Positions 52,107 to 59,340 of a stretch of DNA of 64,000 nt are shown in pieces; positions within the stretch are counted from its first letter, which is position 1, and every line of letters begins with the position of its first letter. The notes beneath the pieces were generated by a model. That model did not search any database. It was not told the origin of the DNA and saw only the letters and a program-made list of their open reading frames with translations. This DNA is from Saprospiraceae bacterium (GTDB taxonomy: Bacteria > Bacteroidota > Bacteroidia > Chitinophagales > Saprospiraceae): contig JAHDGU010000004.1 of NCBI GenBank assembly GCA_020627535.1, forward strand, positions 62,001-126,000, written 5' to 3'. A program made the position numbers and the translations under genes.

Positions 52107-52589
52107 ATGACAGACTACCTCCTTCTCCTTGGCTCCAATCTAGGCGATCGTGAGGCATACTTGCGGACTGCCGTCCAAATGCTCAGTCAGAGAACAAGTC
52201 ATTTGCGCGAAAGCGCCATCTATGAAACTGCTGCATGGGGTGTCGAGGATCAACAAGGATTCTTGAATCAGGCTGTCATGATCAGTACGGAGATGGAGCC
52301 ATCGGAGCTCCTGGCTTTCGCCAAAAATCTTGAAACAGAAATAGGTCGCTGCCACCGACAAAGGTGGCATGAGCGAGAGATAGACATCGACATCTTGCTT
52401 TGGTCAGGAGGTCGGTATAGCTCAGACGATTTGATGATTCCACATCGGCATTTGCCCGAAAGGGCTTTTGCTCTCGTGCCGGCTGTAGAAATTGCAGCTC
52501 ACTGGCCAGCGGACGAATATGGCTCTACCGTACTGGATCTGCTCGAAAAAACAGAGGATCAACTCGAGGTACATATATTCAAAATTTAA
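52107..52589 (+). CDS. folK: 2-amino-4-hydroxy-6-hydroxymethyldihydropteridine diphosphokinase
   Basis: FolK transfers pyrophosphate from ATP to the pterin in folate synthesis. The 160-residue protein shows LLLGSNLGDREAYLRTAVQ at the start, AWGVEDQQGFLNQAV, and the ATP and Mg site GRCHRQRWHEREIDIDILLW, followed by IPHRHLPERAFALVP. It lies between the alanine symporter and a deoxynucleoside kinase gene. Confidence 0.96.
   Translation: MTDYLLLLGSNLGDREAYLRTAVQMLSQRTSHLRESAIYETAAWGVEDQQGFLNQAVMISTEMEPSELLAFAKNLETEIGRCHRQRWHEREIDIDILLWSGGRYSSDDLMIPHRHLPERAFALVPAVEIAAHWPADEYGSTVLDLLEKTEDQLEVHIFKI
52202..52216 (+). repeat. GNAA-loop hairpin motif, GCGC-GAAA-GCGC
   Basis: TTTGCGCGAAAGCGC inside folK, coding for LRESA. 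Confidence 0.65.
52313..52327 (-). repeat. GNAA-loop hairpin motif, GGC-GAAA-GCC
   Basis: TTTTTGGCGAAAGCC on the minus strand, second of three copies within 265 bases in folK. Confidence 0.7.
52451..52465 (+). repeat. GNAA-loop hairpin motif, GCCC-GAAA-GGGC
   Basis: TTTGCCCGAAAGGGC, third copy in folK; the stem is inverted relative to GGGC/GCCC but stays paired. Confidence 0.6.
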
Positions 52590-52592
52590 ATA

Positions 52593-52600
52593 TATGTTTG
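52593..52600 (+). promoter_or_regulatory. TAnnTTTG -7 box of the deoxynucleoside kinase gene
   Basis: TATGTTTG lies seven bases before the ATG at 52608 and gives a very short or no leader. Confidence 0.4.
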
Positions 52601-52607
52601 AGGTCTC

Positions 52608-53258
52608 ATGGGATCTATTCCGTATCGCTATGTCTGTATAGAAGGCAATATAGGGGCTGGCAAGACGACGCTCTGTGAGCGCATGCACAAAGAGCACAAC
52701 TGCTCTCTGATCCTAGAGGAATTTGCTGAAAATCCATTTCTCCCGTACTTCTACAAGAACCCCGACAAATACGCCTTCCCACTGGAGCTCTTCTTCATGA
52801 CAGAGCGCTACAAGCAATTGCAAGACAAGTTGCAGGCACAAGATCTCTTCACAGAGTTTATCCTGGCAGACTACATGTTTATCAAGACATTGCTTTTCGC
52901 CAATATCAATCTCAAGAGCGACGAGTTCAAGATCTTCCAGCAGCTTTATCTCACTTTACACCAAAATATCGCTGCACCTGATCTCATCATCTATCTGCAT
53001 CGAGATATAGAACAGCTCCAGAAGCAGATCAAAGGTAGAGGACGCAGCTATGAGCAGCGTATCAAGGACGATTACCTCAGTGCCATACAGGATGCGTACT
53101 TCAATTATTTTCGCTCAGAGCCCAATCTACCCATCGTGATTGTCAATATCAATCATGTCAATTTCATGGAGCAGCAGGAGCAGTATGATGAGCTACAAAG
53201 GATTTTCCGGACCAGTTATCAACCCGGCATCCATCATGTATCACTAGTGAGTAGCTAG
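52608..53258 (+). CDS. Deoxynucleoside kinase
   Basis: This 216-residue dNK-family salvage enzyme phosphorylates deoxynucleosides (probably dA/dG; the specificity cannot be read). Motifs are CIEGNIGAGKTTLCERM (P-loop, about residues 8-24), FFMTERYKQLQ (ERS-like region), DLIIYLHRDIEQL and the arginine-rich lid IKGRGRSYEQRIKDDYL. It sits 18 bases after folK, next to genes for folate and nucleotide synthesis in a wider sense. Confidence 0.93.
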   Translation: MGSIPYRYVCIEGNIGAGKTTLCERMHKEHNCSLILEEFAENPFLPYFYKNPDKYAFPLELFFMTERYKQLQDKLQAQDLFTEFILADYMFIKTLLFANINLKSDEFKIFQQLYLTLHQNIAAPDLIIYLHRDIEQLQKQIKGRGRSYEQRIKDDYLSAIQDAYFNYFRSEPNLPIVIVNINHVNFMEQQEQYDELQRIFRTSYQPGIHHVSLVSS

Positions 53259-53362
53259 CATGTCTTGATCGATGTGCTCTGAGCATTGATCGAATTCCAG
53301 TCTCTGGCTTGAACTGATTCTCTACCTTTATCATTGATCATTACTAGACAAAAGCAATCCAA

Positions 53363-55138
53363 GTGAAGAGTTTTATCAAATACACCATAGCAGCGTTTAT
53401 CGGAGCAGGACTTGCCTTCATGGCAGTTCTATTTCTCTGCATGCTATTTGGCATCGCACTTATCGGCTCTGCATCGAGCCAAAATAAGAAAGAAGGAATC
53501 AAGAGTGACGCTGTGCTCAAAATCACAGCGAGTCAGTTTTTTCCAGAAAAAACAAACAATGTGCAGCAGCAAGGCACCTTCAGCATAGAGACTGATGATG
53601 TACTAGGCTACTACGATCTGATCAAGGGAATCCGCGAGGCTAAGGACTCGCGCAAGGTCAAGGGGATCTACTTGCAACTCATGAATGTACCCATGGGCCA
53701 TACACAACTGCACGGGCTGATCGATGAGATCGAATCCTTCAAAGAGTCAGGAAAGTTTGTCTACGCCTATGCAGATATCTACACACAGCATGCCTACGCG
53801 CTGGCAACAGCAGCTGACAGCGTCTTCATACACCCTATGGGCAAGATTGAGCTCAAGGGATATGCAAGCATCAGGCCTTACTTCAAGGATCTGAGAGAGA
53901 AGCTCGGCATCGAGGTAGATATCTACAATACGGGAGATTTCAAATCTGCTGGTGAAAACTATGTGCGAGGAGAGATGTCAGAAGCAAACCGTCAACAAAC
54001 ACTCGAGTATCTCAGTGAAATGAAGGAGGTGCTCTTCACAGAAATTGCTGAGAATCGAGACCTCACTTATGACGCTGTCGATACTTACGCAGATGCTTAC
54101 ATGACCACGACCGCTGCGGAAGCAATCGAAAAAGGATTTGCTGATGTCAGTGCCTACGAGGCAGAGGTGATGGATCACATTCATGCCGAGCTTGGGCTCG
54201 AGGAAGACAAGAAAGTAAAATTCATGGAGATGGCGGACTTCGTGCAGTCTGTGTCCTTGAGTCAGGGCAGCGGTGATAATCGCATTGCGCTCGTATTTGC
54301 CGAAGGACAGATCCTGGATGACAATGAAAATCGCGGAATCATCTCAGATGAGCGCTATGTGCCTCTCATTGACAAGCTCACGGACGACGATAAGATCAAA
54401 GGCATGGTCCTTAGAGTCAATAGCCCTGGTGGCAGTGTCATTGCCAGTGATAATATCTATGCCGCCCTACTGAGATTCCAAGCTGCTGATAAAAAGATCG
54501 TAGTATCCATGGGAGATGTGGCGGCAAGTGGAGGATACTATATCTCTATGAATGCTGATCACATCTACGCCGAAGAAAGCACCATCACTGGTAGCATCGG
54601 AGTCGTGAGTATGATCCCCAATGTCAGCAAAGCGCTGAGAGATAAGGTTGGCATCAACTACGAAACAGTCGCTACTGACCCGCTAGCAGGTGGATTTACC
54701 TTGGTCAATGAATGGGGCCCTGAAGAGCAGGCGACGTTCCGTCGGATGACCGATGAGTTCTACAACTTCTTCTTGGAGAAAGTCTCAGCTGGTCGTGGTA
54801 TCGCAGTGGAAGACCTCAAGTCTGGTATCGCTGGCGGTCGAGTGTGGACTGGCCAAAAAGCACTGGAGCTTGGACTCATCGACGAAATCGGTGGTCTTGA
54901 GGATGCCATCGCCAAAGCCGCGGAGCTCACGGAGCTAGAAGAGTATAAGATCGCAGAATATCCAAAGCTCCAAGCGCCGCTACTGGAAATGCTCGAAAAA
55001 CTTCAAGACTCTCCTCTCAAGGCAGAAGTCCAGCTCGATTTCGAGTCTATCATGTCCGAGCTACCTGGCATGCAGTCTAGTCTACAACTGCTAGAAGGCG
55101 GCATGCATCAAGCGATCCTCTTAGAGGAGGTCAGATAG
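53363..55138 (+). CDS. sppA: Signal peptide peptidase SppA, 67K type
   Basis: SppA degrades leftover signal peptides in the inner membrane. The 591-residue protein with a GTG start has one N-terminal helix (about 7-32, IAAFIGAGLAFMAVLFLCML) and two tandem S49 domains. The general base Lys lies in the N-terminal half (IYNTGDFKSAGENYVR) and the nucleophile Ser in the C-terminal half (GDVAASGGYYISM), along with NSPGGSVIAS, exactly as in tetrameric 67K-type SppA. It is monocistronic. Confidence 0.96.
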   Translation: MKSFIKYTIAAFIGAGLAFMAVLFLCMLFGIALIGSASSQNKKEGIKSDAVLKITASQFFPEKTNNVQQQGTFSIETDDVLGYYDLIKGIREAKDSRKVKGIYLQLMNVPMGHTQLHGLIDEIESFKESGKFVYAYADIYTQHAYALATAADSVFIHPMGKIELKGYASIRPYFKDLREKLGIEVDIYNTGDFKSAGENYVRGEMSEANRQQTLEYLSEMKEVLFTEIAENRDLTYDAVDTYADAYMTTTAAEAIEKGFADVSAYEAEVMDHIHAELGLEEDKKVKFMEMADFVQSVSLSQGSGDNRIALVFAEGQILDDNENRGIISDERYVPLIDKLTDDDKIKGMVLRVNSPGGSVIASDNIYAALLRFQAADKKIVVSMGDVAASGGYYISMNADHIYAEESTITGSIGVVSMIPNVSKALRDKVGINYETVATDPLAGGFTLVNEWGPEEQATFRRMTDEFYNFFLEKVSAGRGIAVEDLKSGIAGGRVWTGQKALELGLIDEIGGLEDAIAKAAELTELEEYKIAEYPKLQAPLLEMLEKLQDSPLKAEVQLDFESIMSELPGMQSSLQLLEGGMHQAILLEEVR

Positions 55139-55352
55139 GAGGACCGTTTTTGATTTGAGATTTTAGATTTCTGATTTTCATTTCATTGATTGGATTGATC
55201 TTATGGCGGGTGATGTAGGCGTCAAATTCAGTTGCCCTTCAGTCCGATTGAGGACAGTCTGTGGGTAACATCTCAACAATTTTTTGGTATGTGTTTTTAC
55301 TATCCGTTGCGCAAGCGACTAATCGTAAATACACAATCAAAAAACACAAAAA

Positions 55353-55943
55353 ATGAAACACTTCGCATCTTTTGCACTAGCAGTGCTATTGAGTCTTGGC
55401 CTCATGGCGAGCACCAATCCTGTCATCGACGGATCTGTAGATCTCGAGAAGAGCACTGTCAACTGGACAGGCTACAAGGTTACAGGAAAGCACTATGGCA
55501 CGGTAAATCTAAAATCTGCGGACCTCAGCATCGAAGGTGCACAGATCAAAGGATCATTCGTCATTGATATGACGAGCATTGCGACCAAGGATATTTCAGG
55601 AGGTGGAGCTGCCAAGCTTGATGGACACTTGAAGTCTGGAGATTTCTTCGGTGTAGAGAAGTATCCTGAGGCAAGATTTGAGATCACTAGCTCCAATCCG
55701 GGCAAGGTTGACGGCACTGTCAAGGTCAGAGGAAATCTCACGATCAAAGAGACTACGGCTCCGATCAGCTTCCTAGTATCAATGACTGAAGATGGAGATT
55801 ACACGGTGGCGACTGCAGAAATCACAGTCGACCGCACCACCTACGATGTCAGATATGGCAGTGGAAAGTTTTTTGACAACCTTGGAGACAAGGCGATCTA
55901 TGACGACTTCGATCTGACAGTGACATTGTACGTGAGCAAGTAG
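55353..55943 (+). CDS. YceI-family protein
   Basis: This 196-residue periplasmic lipocalin-like protein has a signal peptide (MKHFASFALAVLLSLGLMAS) and the YceI features VDLEKSTVNWTGYKVTGKHYG, GSFVIDMTSI, LDGHLKSGDFFGVEKYPEARF and VRGNLTIKETTAPISF. Family members bind long isoprenoid chains in the barrel. The exact ligand is unknown. It is a single gene with a terminator; a 214-bp gap separates it from sppA and holds no clear promoter box. Confidence 0.93.
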   Translation: MKHFASFALAVLLSLGLMASTNPVIDGSVDLEKSTVNWTGYKVTGKHYGTVNLKSADLSIEGAQIKGSFVIDMTSIATKDISGGGAAKLDGHLKSGDFFGVEKYPEARFEITSSNPGKVDGTVKVRGNLTIKETTAPISFLVSMTEDGDYTVATAEITVDRTTYDVRYGSGKFFDNLGDKAIYDDFDLTVTLYVSK

Positions 55944-55989
55944 TAGGAATTTGTTGAAAATCGATCAGGTCCTTGATCTGATCACTTGC

Positions 55990-56027
55990 AGGAGGTCTTT
56001 TCCATTCGGAGAAGGCCTTCTGTTTTT
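55990..56027 (+). terminator. Intrinsic terminator of the YceI gene
   Basis: A stem of 14 bp with three G-U pairs (arms 55990-56003 and 56008-56021, loop ATTC) is followed by GTTTTT (56022-56027). Confidence 0.8.
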
Positions 56028-56186
56028 GATGTGGGGTTTTGATTGAAGAATGGCACTTGCGAATAGTTTGACTCTTCTTAGCGAGCTTTCAAAACGAGAA
56101 CATAGGCATCTTCGGTAAAGAAGATCATACTGGAACTAGAGATTGGAATCAATATGTTATATCTATTAAACATATACTTTTATCAT

Positions 56187-56423
56187 ATGAAAAACATATC
56201 TCTCAAACTGGATCCAGCAATACTGAAAGAGACCGATTTCATAGTCAGCAAGACCCATCAAAGTCGCAATCGCTACATCAATGAGGCCATTGAGCACTTT
56301 AATCGCATCAAGCGCAGAGCACTATTGACGGCCCAGCTTGAATTAGAATCAAAGTTATTGGCGGAAGAATCACTGGCTATCTTGAGAGAATTCGAAGCTA
56401 TTGATGATGCGAGAGAGGTTTGA
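56187..56423 (+). CDS. Antitoxin of a MazEF-type module (ribbon-helix-helix-like)
   Basis: The 78-residue product starts MKNISLKLDPAILKETDFIV, a short beta strand followed by a helix of the type found in RHH/CopG antitoxins, then SRNRYINEAIEHFNRI and a charged C-terminal helix expected to wrap the toxin. The ATG at 56187 is favoured over one at 56154. It overlaps the toxin gene by 20 bases. By family rule it would bind its own promoter; the AT-rich sequence directly upstream (TATTAAACATATAC) is a candidate operator. Confidence 0.8.
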   Translation: MKNISLKLDPAILKETDFIVSKTHQSRNRYINEAIEHFNRIKRRALLTAQLELESKLLAEESLAILREFEAIDDAREV

Positions 56424-56757
56424 CATTTGGTTGGCGGATCTGACCCCGAGATTCGGAACGGAGCCAGGCAAGACCAGGCCAGTCCTTATCGTACAGACCA
56501 ATCTTCTCAATGGGATTCACTCATCGACTTTGATATGCCCCATTACAACCAGACAAAGTTTTCATGAAAAATCGCGCTTGCTAAGAATTGCCTTAGATAC
56601 TGCAAGCACAGGACTGACGAAAGAGAGTTCTGTGATGATCGACCAGTTGAGAGCTATTGACAATCGGCGATTGATCAAGAAAATCGGAGTGATCAACACA
56701 GCTACTCGTATGGGAGTAGAAATCGGACTGCGCACTGTGCTCGATCTCAATACATGA
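56404..56757 (+). CDS. MazF/PemK-type endoribonuclease toxin
   Basis: The 117-residue toxin is expected to cut mRNA at short sequences. It has RFDIWLADLTPRFGTEPGKTRPVLIV (in parts: GKTRPVLIVQTN), the family core with the catalytic Arg, STLICPITTRQ, and SSVMIDQLRAID carrying the second conserved strand (family form AxxDQxRxVD). The start is uncertain among TTG 56401, ATG 56404 and ATG 56407. The pair antitoxin-toxin overlaps in frame, as usual. Confidence 0.88.
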   Translation: MMRERFDIWLADLTPRFGTEPGKTRPVLIVQTNLLNGIHSSTLICPITTRQSFHEKSRLLRIALDTASTGLTKESSVMIDQLRAIDNRRLIKKIGVINTATRMGVEIGLRTVLDLNT

Positions 56758-56806
56758 TCTTCTAGCTGAGGCAGTGACTTGTCTCACAGGGAAATGATCT
56801 GTCGAA

Positions 56807-57679
56807 CTACTTGCCCATCTCCTCTGTATAGACCGACCATTTGTACAGGCTCAATGCCCTGAGATCAGAGCTGGATAGGATTGTTTGCCTCCAAGATTCT
56901 TTGTTGGCAGATAGCCACCGCCCTACGAGATGTCTTATCACTGGTAGGTCAGTGCGCCGGTGCATTTTCTGTAAGCGCGTATGATTGGTAATCTTCTCAG
57001 CTTTTGTCAGCTCAGCGAGATGAAGGACTGACTCTTTTACTCTAGCTAGATACTCTTCATCCGGATAGAGCTCGTCATGAAGCACTGGATTGTCAATATG
57101 GTGGCATTTGATTCCTGCCAAGTTTAAGCGATGAGCAAAGAGAGTGTCCTCATGGCCATAGCGCTTGAGTTCTTCATCGAATGGATAGGACTTCCAAAGA
57201 GATTTTTTGATGGCGAAGTTGTTGGACCTAAAGGCTGCTGCACCTACTCTACTTCTCGTAGATAAATCAAGCGCTTCCAGCTGCTTACCATAGTTCCAAT
57301 GAAGCTCACATCCGTCTGGTGCATTGCTGGGATAACTCGTACCGCCATAAATCCAATCCGCTTCTTTCATAGCCTCAAGATATGAGGCAATGAAATCTTC
57401 CTTGATCACTAGACTATCGGCATCGATAAAGACTAGCCAGTCATACTTGGCCTGTCTTGCAAGCCAATTGCGATTGGCCGACCGGCCAAGATTTGACGCT
57501 TGCTTCACTGCCCGGAAATGAGCAGGTGTAACGAGATTCTCCATTTGCGCGAAAGCGCTACTCTCTGGATCATCATCAGACAAAATGATCTCATAGCTCA
57601 TATCACCTGCCTGTGAGATTAGCTCAAGGACCAACTCACGTGCATCAGTATCATAAGAAGGAAGAAGGATGGAGAGCAT
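56807..57679 (-). CDS. Glycosyltransferase family 2 protein
   Basis: The 290-residue GT-A enzyme starts MLSILLPSYDTDARELVLEL, has the nucleotide-sugar stretch YEIILSDDDPESS, the DxD-type motif WLVFIDADSLVI and a typical acceptor region GHEDTLFAHRLNLAG (an ED motif). No membrane segment is seen. The acceptor is unknown. It is a single gene divergent from the histidine phosphatase gene; a TAACTTTG box precedes its start. Confidence 0.9.
   Translation of the reverse strand: MLSILLPSYDTDARELVLELISQAGDMSYEIILSDDDPESSAFAQMENLVTPAHFRAVKQASNLGRSANRNWLARQAKYDWLVFIDADSLVIKEDFIASYLEAMKEADWIYGGTSYPSNAPDGCELHWNYGKQLEALDLSTRSRVGAAAFRSNNFAIKKSLWKSYPFDEELKRYGHEDTLFAHRLNLAGIKCHHIDNPVLHDELYPDEEYLARVKESVLHLAELTKAEKITNHTRLQKMHRRTDLPVIRHLVGRWLSANKESWRQTILSSSDLRALSLYKWSVYTEEMGK
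57544..57558 (+). repeat. GNAA-loop hairpin motif, GCGC-GAAA-GCGC
   Basis: TTTGCGCGAAAGCGC inside the glycosyltransferase gene, opposite to its direction. Confidence 0.65.
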
Positions 57680-57684
57680 TGCGT

Positions 57685-57692
57685 CAAAGTTA
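57685..57692 (-). promoter_or_regulatory. TAnnTTTG -7 box of the glycosyltransferase gene, probable leaderless start
   Basis: TAACTTTG on the minus strand lies five bases before the ATG at 57679, the same spacing as at lpxD. Confidence 0.45.
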
Positions 57693-57717
57693 GAGAGAGA
57701 GGCATTACTTTCGGAGT

Positions 57718-58326
57718 ATGGAATTGTACGTCATACGGCATGGTCAGACTGATTACAACAAGCGCGGCATCATCCAAGGTCGCAGTGTGGACTCATCGCT
57801 CAATGAGCATGGTCGCATCCAAGCCAAGCTATTTGTGGCTGAATATGGTCACATTCCGTTTGACTACGTTTTCACATCCAGTCAAAAGAGGTCTCAGGAA
57901 AGCGTCCAACATTTCATTGATCGCGGAGATCGGCACTTGGTCTATTCACAACTGGATGAGATCAGCTGGGGTAAATCGGAAGGCATACCGACGAGCAAGG
58001 AATCATATGAAGCTTATATGCACTGCCGCAAGGCTTGGGAAGAAGGCGACTATACGGCTCGCCTTGATGGTGGAGAATCTCTAGAGGAATTGTCTCATCG
58101 CGTGGAAGAATTCGTCGAGGAGATGGAAGCTATGACATTTGAAAGGGCCTTGATTTGTAGTCATGGACGGACTCTCAGAGTCTTATTCGCCCACTTGTTT
58201 CGTGAGGAGCTGTCTCGCCTACAGCAATATGATCATGGAAATTTCCATCTCTTTCACTTGCAGTGGAAAGGCTACAAGTGGGAAGCCTTGCGGCAAAATG
58301 ATCGGTCTCACTTGAGCCTGAGCTGA
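57718..58326 (+). CDS. Histidine phosphatase family protein (phosphoglycerate mutase-like)
   Basis: The 202-residue cytoplasmic protein has the phospho-acceptor motif YVIRHGQTDYNKRGIIQG at its start (residues 4-21), FVFTSSQ-like YVFTSSQKRSQES, DEISWGKSEG, and the second catalytic His in ALICSHGRTLRVL. It may be a phosphatase of small phosphorylated molecules, such as alpha-ribazole phosphatase or a GpmB-like enzyme; I cannot choose. The end overlaps the next gene on the other strand by 19 bases. Confidence 0.9.
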   Translation: MELYVIRHGQTDYNKRGIIQGRSVDSSLNEHGRIQAKLFVAEYGHIPFDYVFTSSQKRSQESVQHFIDRGDRHLVYSQLDEISWGKSEGIPTSKESYEAYMHCRKAWEEGDYTARLDGGESLEELSHRVEEFVEEMEAMTFERALICSHGRTLRVLFAHLFREELSRLQQYDHGNFHLFHLQWKGYKWEALRQNDRSHLSLS

Positions 58327-59192
58327 GTCCTGAGTTGCTCGTCCATGGGCTGATTGTGCGACCAATAGTCGATTTTCAACTCCTCCATGCGCTTGGCGAC
58401 AGTCTTGCCACGGCCAGTCTCCTCAGACCACTGCAGGATACGCCATGGATAGGCGGCTTCAAACTGTATTTCTAGCTTGCGATTGACATCTTGATAATCC
58501 ACGCGGTAGGTCCAGATATTGCCCTCCTTTTTGGCGGAAGCCAGAGCCGATAGAGGCTTGTAGCTGGTATGAAAAAGCCGAGTTGACAAGGTGGCAGGCA
58601 AGAGTTCTACCCTACCCAGCGGCAGTTGAGCAGGATTGATCCTCACGGTAAGAAAGATCTCCTCCTCGGTGTAGGCATCATCCACTCGGTATTCTTGATC
58701 CCCTTCTGACTCAAAGTAGGACCTCTGTAGTACTTCATACTTGGAAGAGCGATGATTGATCTGCATGTATGTATGCCCACACCACTCTTGGATACTCGTC
58801 GCTATCTTCATCACCCGCTGATCCTCATAACTGTCCATCGGCTTGAAAGCACTGGTCATCGTGGTGTAGGGATAGATGCCTGTCAGAAAATTACGGGTGT
58901 GATTGAGCTTGAGCACAGATACCTTGTCACTAGTCCTCGGATTGTCTAGCTTGACTTGTTTGGACCGCGAAAAATCCTCGGTGACATAGATCATCACTGC
59001 CTCGCCGTCGTGTGACTGACCATAGCGCGATTGGACAAGTTCATAGCTCGTAATTTCCGCTTTGCCATCATACCAGTATGCATTGCGCTGCTCTTCCTTG
59101 GGAAGTTCTATGTCGATCCTTGCGGTACTCTGAGCTTTACAACTCATGAGTAGGCACATCTGAAGTATCAGAGTGTATGTAAGATATTTCAT
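58308..59192 (-). CDS. Lipoprotein of the Bacteroidota family often mis-named 'septum formation inhibitor Maf'
   Basis: The 294-residue product has a lipoprotein signal (LQMCLLMSCKAQS, lipobox Cys near residue 18) and a series RNAYWYDGKAEITSYELVQS, HDGEAVMIYVTEDF, VLKLNHTRNFLTGIYPYTTM and QEWCGHTYMQINHR that I recognise from a widespread Bacteroidota family. Database entries for that family are often labelled as septum inhibitor Maf, but none of the Maf nucleotide-pyrophosphatase motifs are here, so this name should not be used. It is an outer or inner-membrane lipoprotein of unknown role. I use the ATG at 59192, where the signal starts. Confidence 0.8.
   Translation of the reverse strand: MKYLTYTLILQMCLLMSCKAQSTARIDIELPKEEQRNAYWYDGKAEITSYELVQSRYGQSHDGEAVMIYVTEDFSRSKQVKLDNPRTSDKVSVLKLNHTRNFLTGIYPYTTMTSAFKPMDSYEDQRVMKIATSIQEWCGHTYMQINHRSSKYEVLQRSYFESEGDQEYRVDDAYTEEEIFLTVRINPAQLPLGRVELLPATLSTRLFHTSYKPLSALASAKKEGNIWTYRVDYQDVNRKLEIQFEAAYPWRILQWSEETGRGKTVAKRMEELKIDYWSHNQPMDEQLRTQLRLK
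58528..58542 (+). repeat. GNAA-loop hairpin motif, GGC-GGAA-GCC
   Basis: TTTTTGGCGGAAGCC inside the lipoprotein gene, opposite to its direction. Confidence 0.7.
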
Positions 59193-59319
59193 GTCAAAAT
59201 ATTTCTTGGTGTAGTGAAGTAGAGTATAAGAAGAGCGATGAAGGACTGCTTGTTGAGTCAAGCTAGGTTAAATGTCGCTGTCATACCCTGAGATCCTCAA
59301 GTGCTGCGGCAAATTGCTC

Positions 59320-59327
59320 TACATTTG
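59320..59327 (+). promoter_or_regulatory. TAnnTTTG -7 box of the TonB-dependent receptor gene
   Basis: TACATTTG lies 13 bases before the ATG at 59341, which gives a leader of only a few bases. There is no convincing -33 element. Confidence 0.45.
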
Positions 59328-59340
59328 TGACCCGTAATTC

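Noticed and set aside
56187-56757. The toxin-antitoxin pair as a mark of a mobile island
   Set aside because: There are no integrase, tRNA or direct repeats near it, and the flanking genes are ordinary chromosomal genes.
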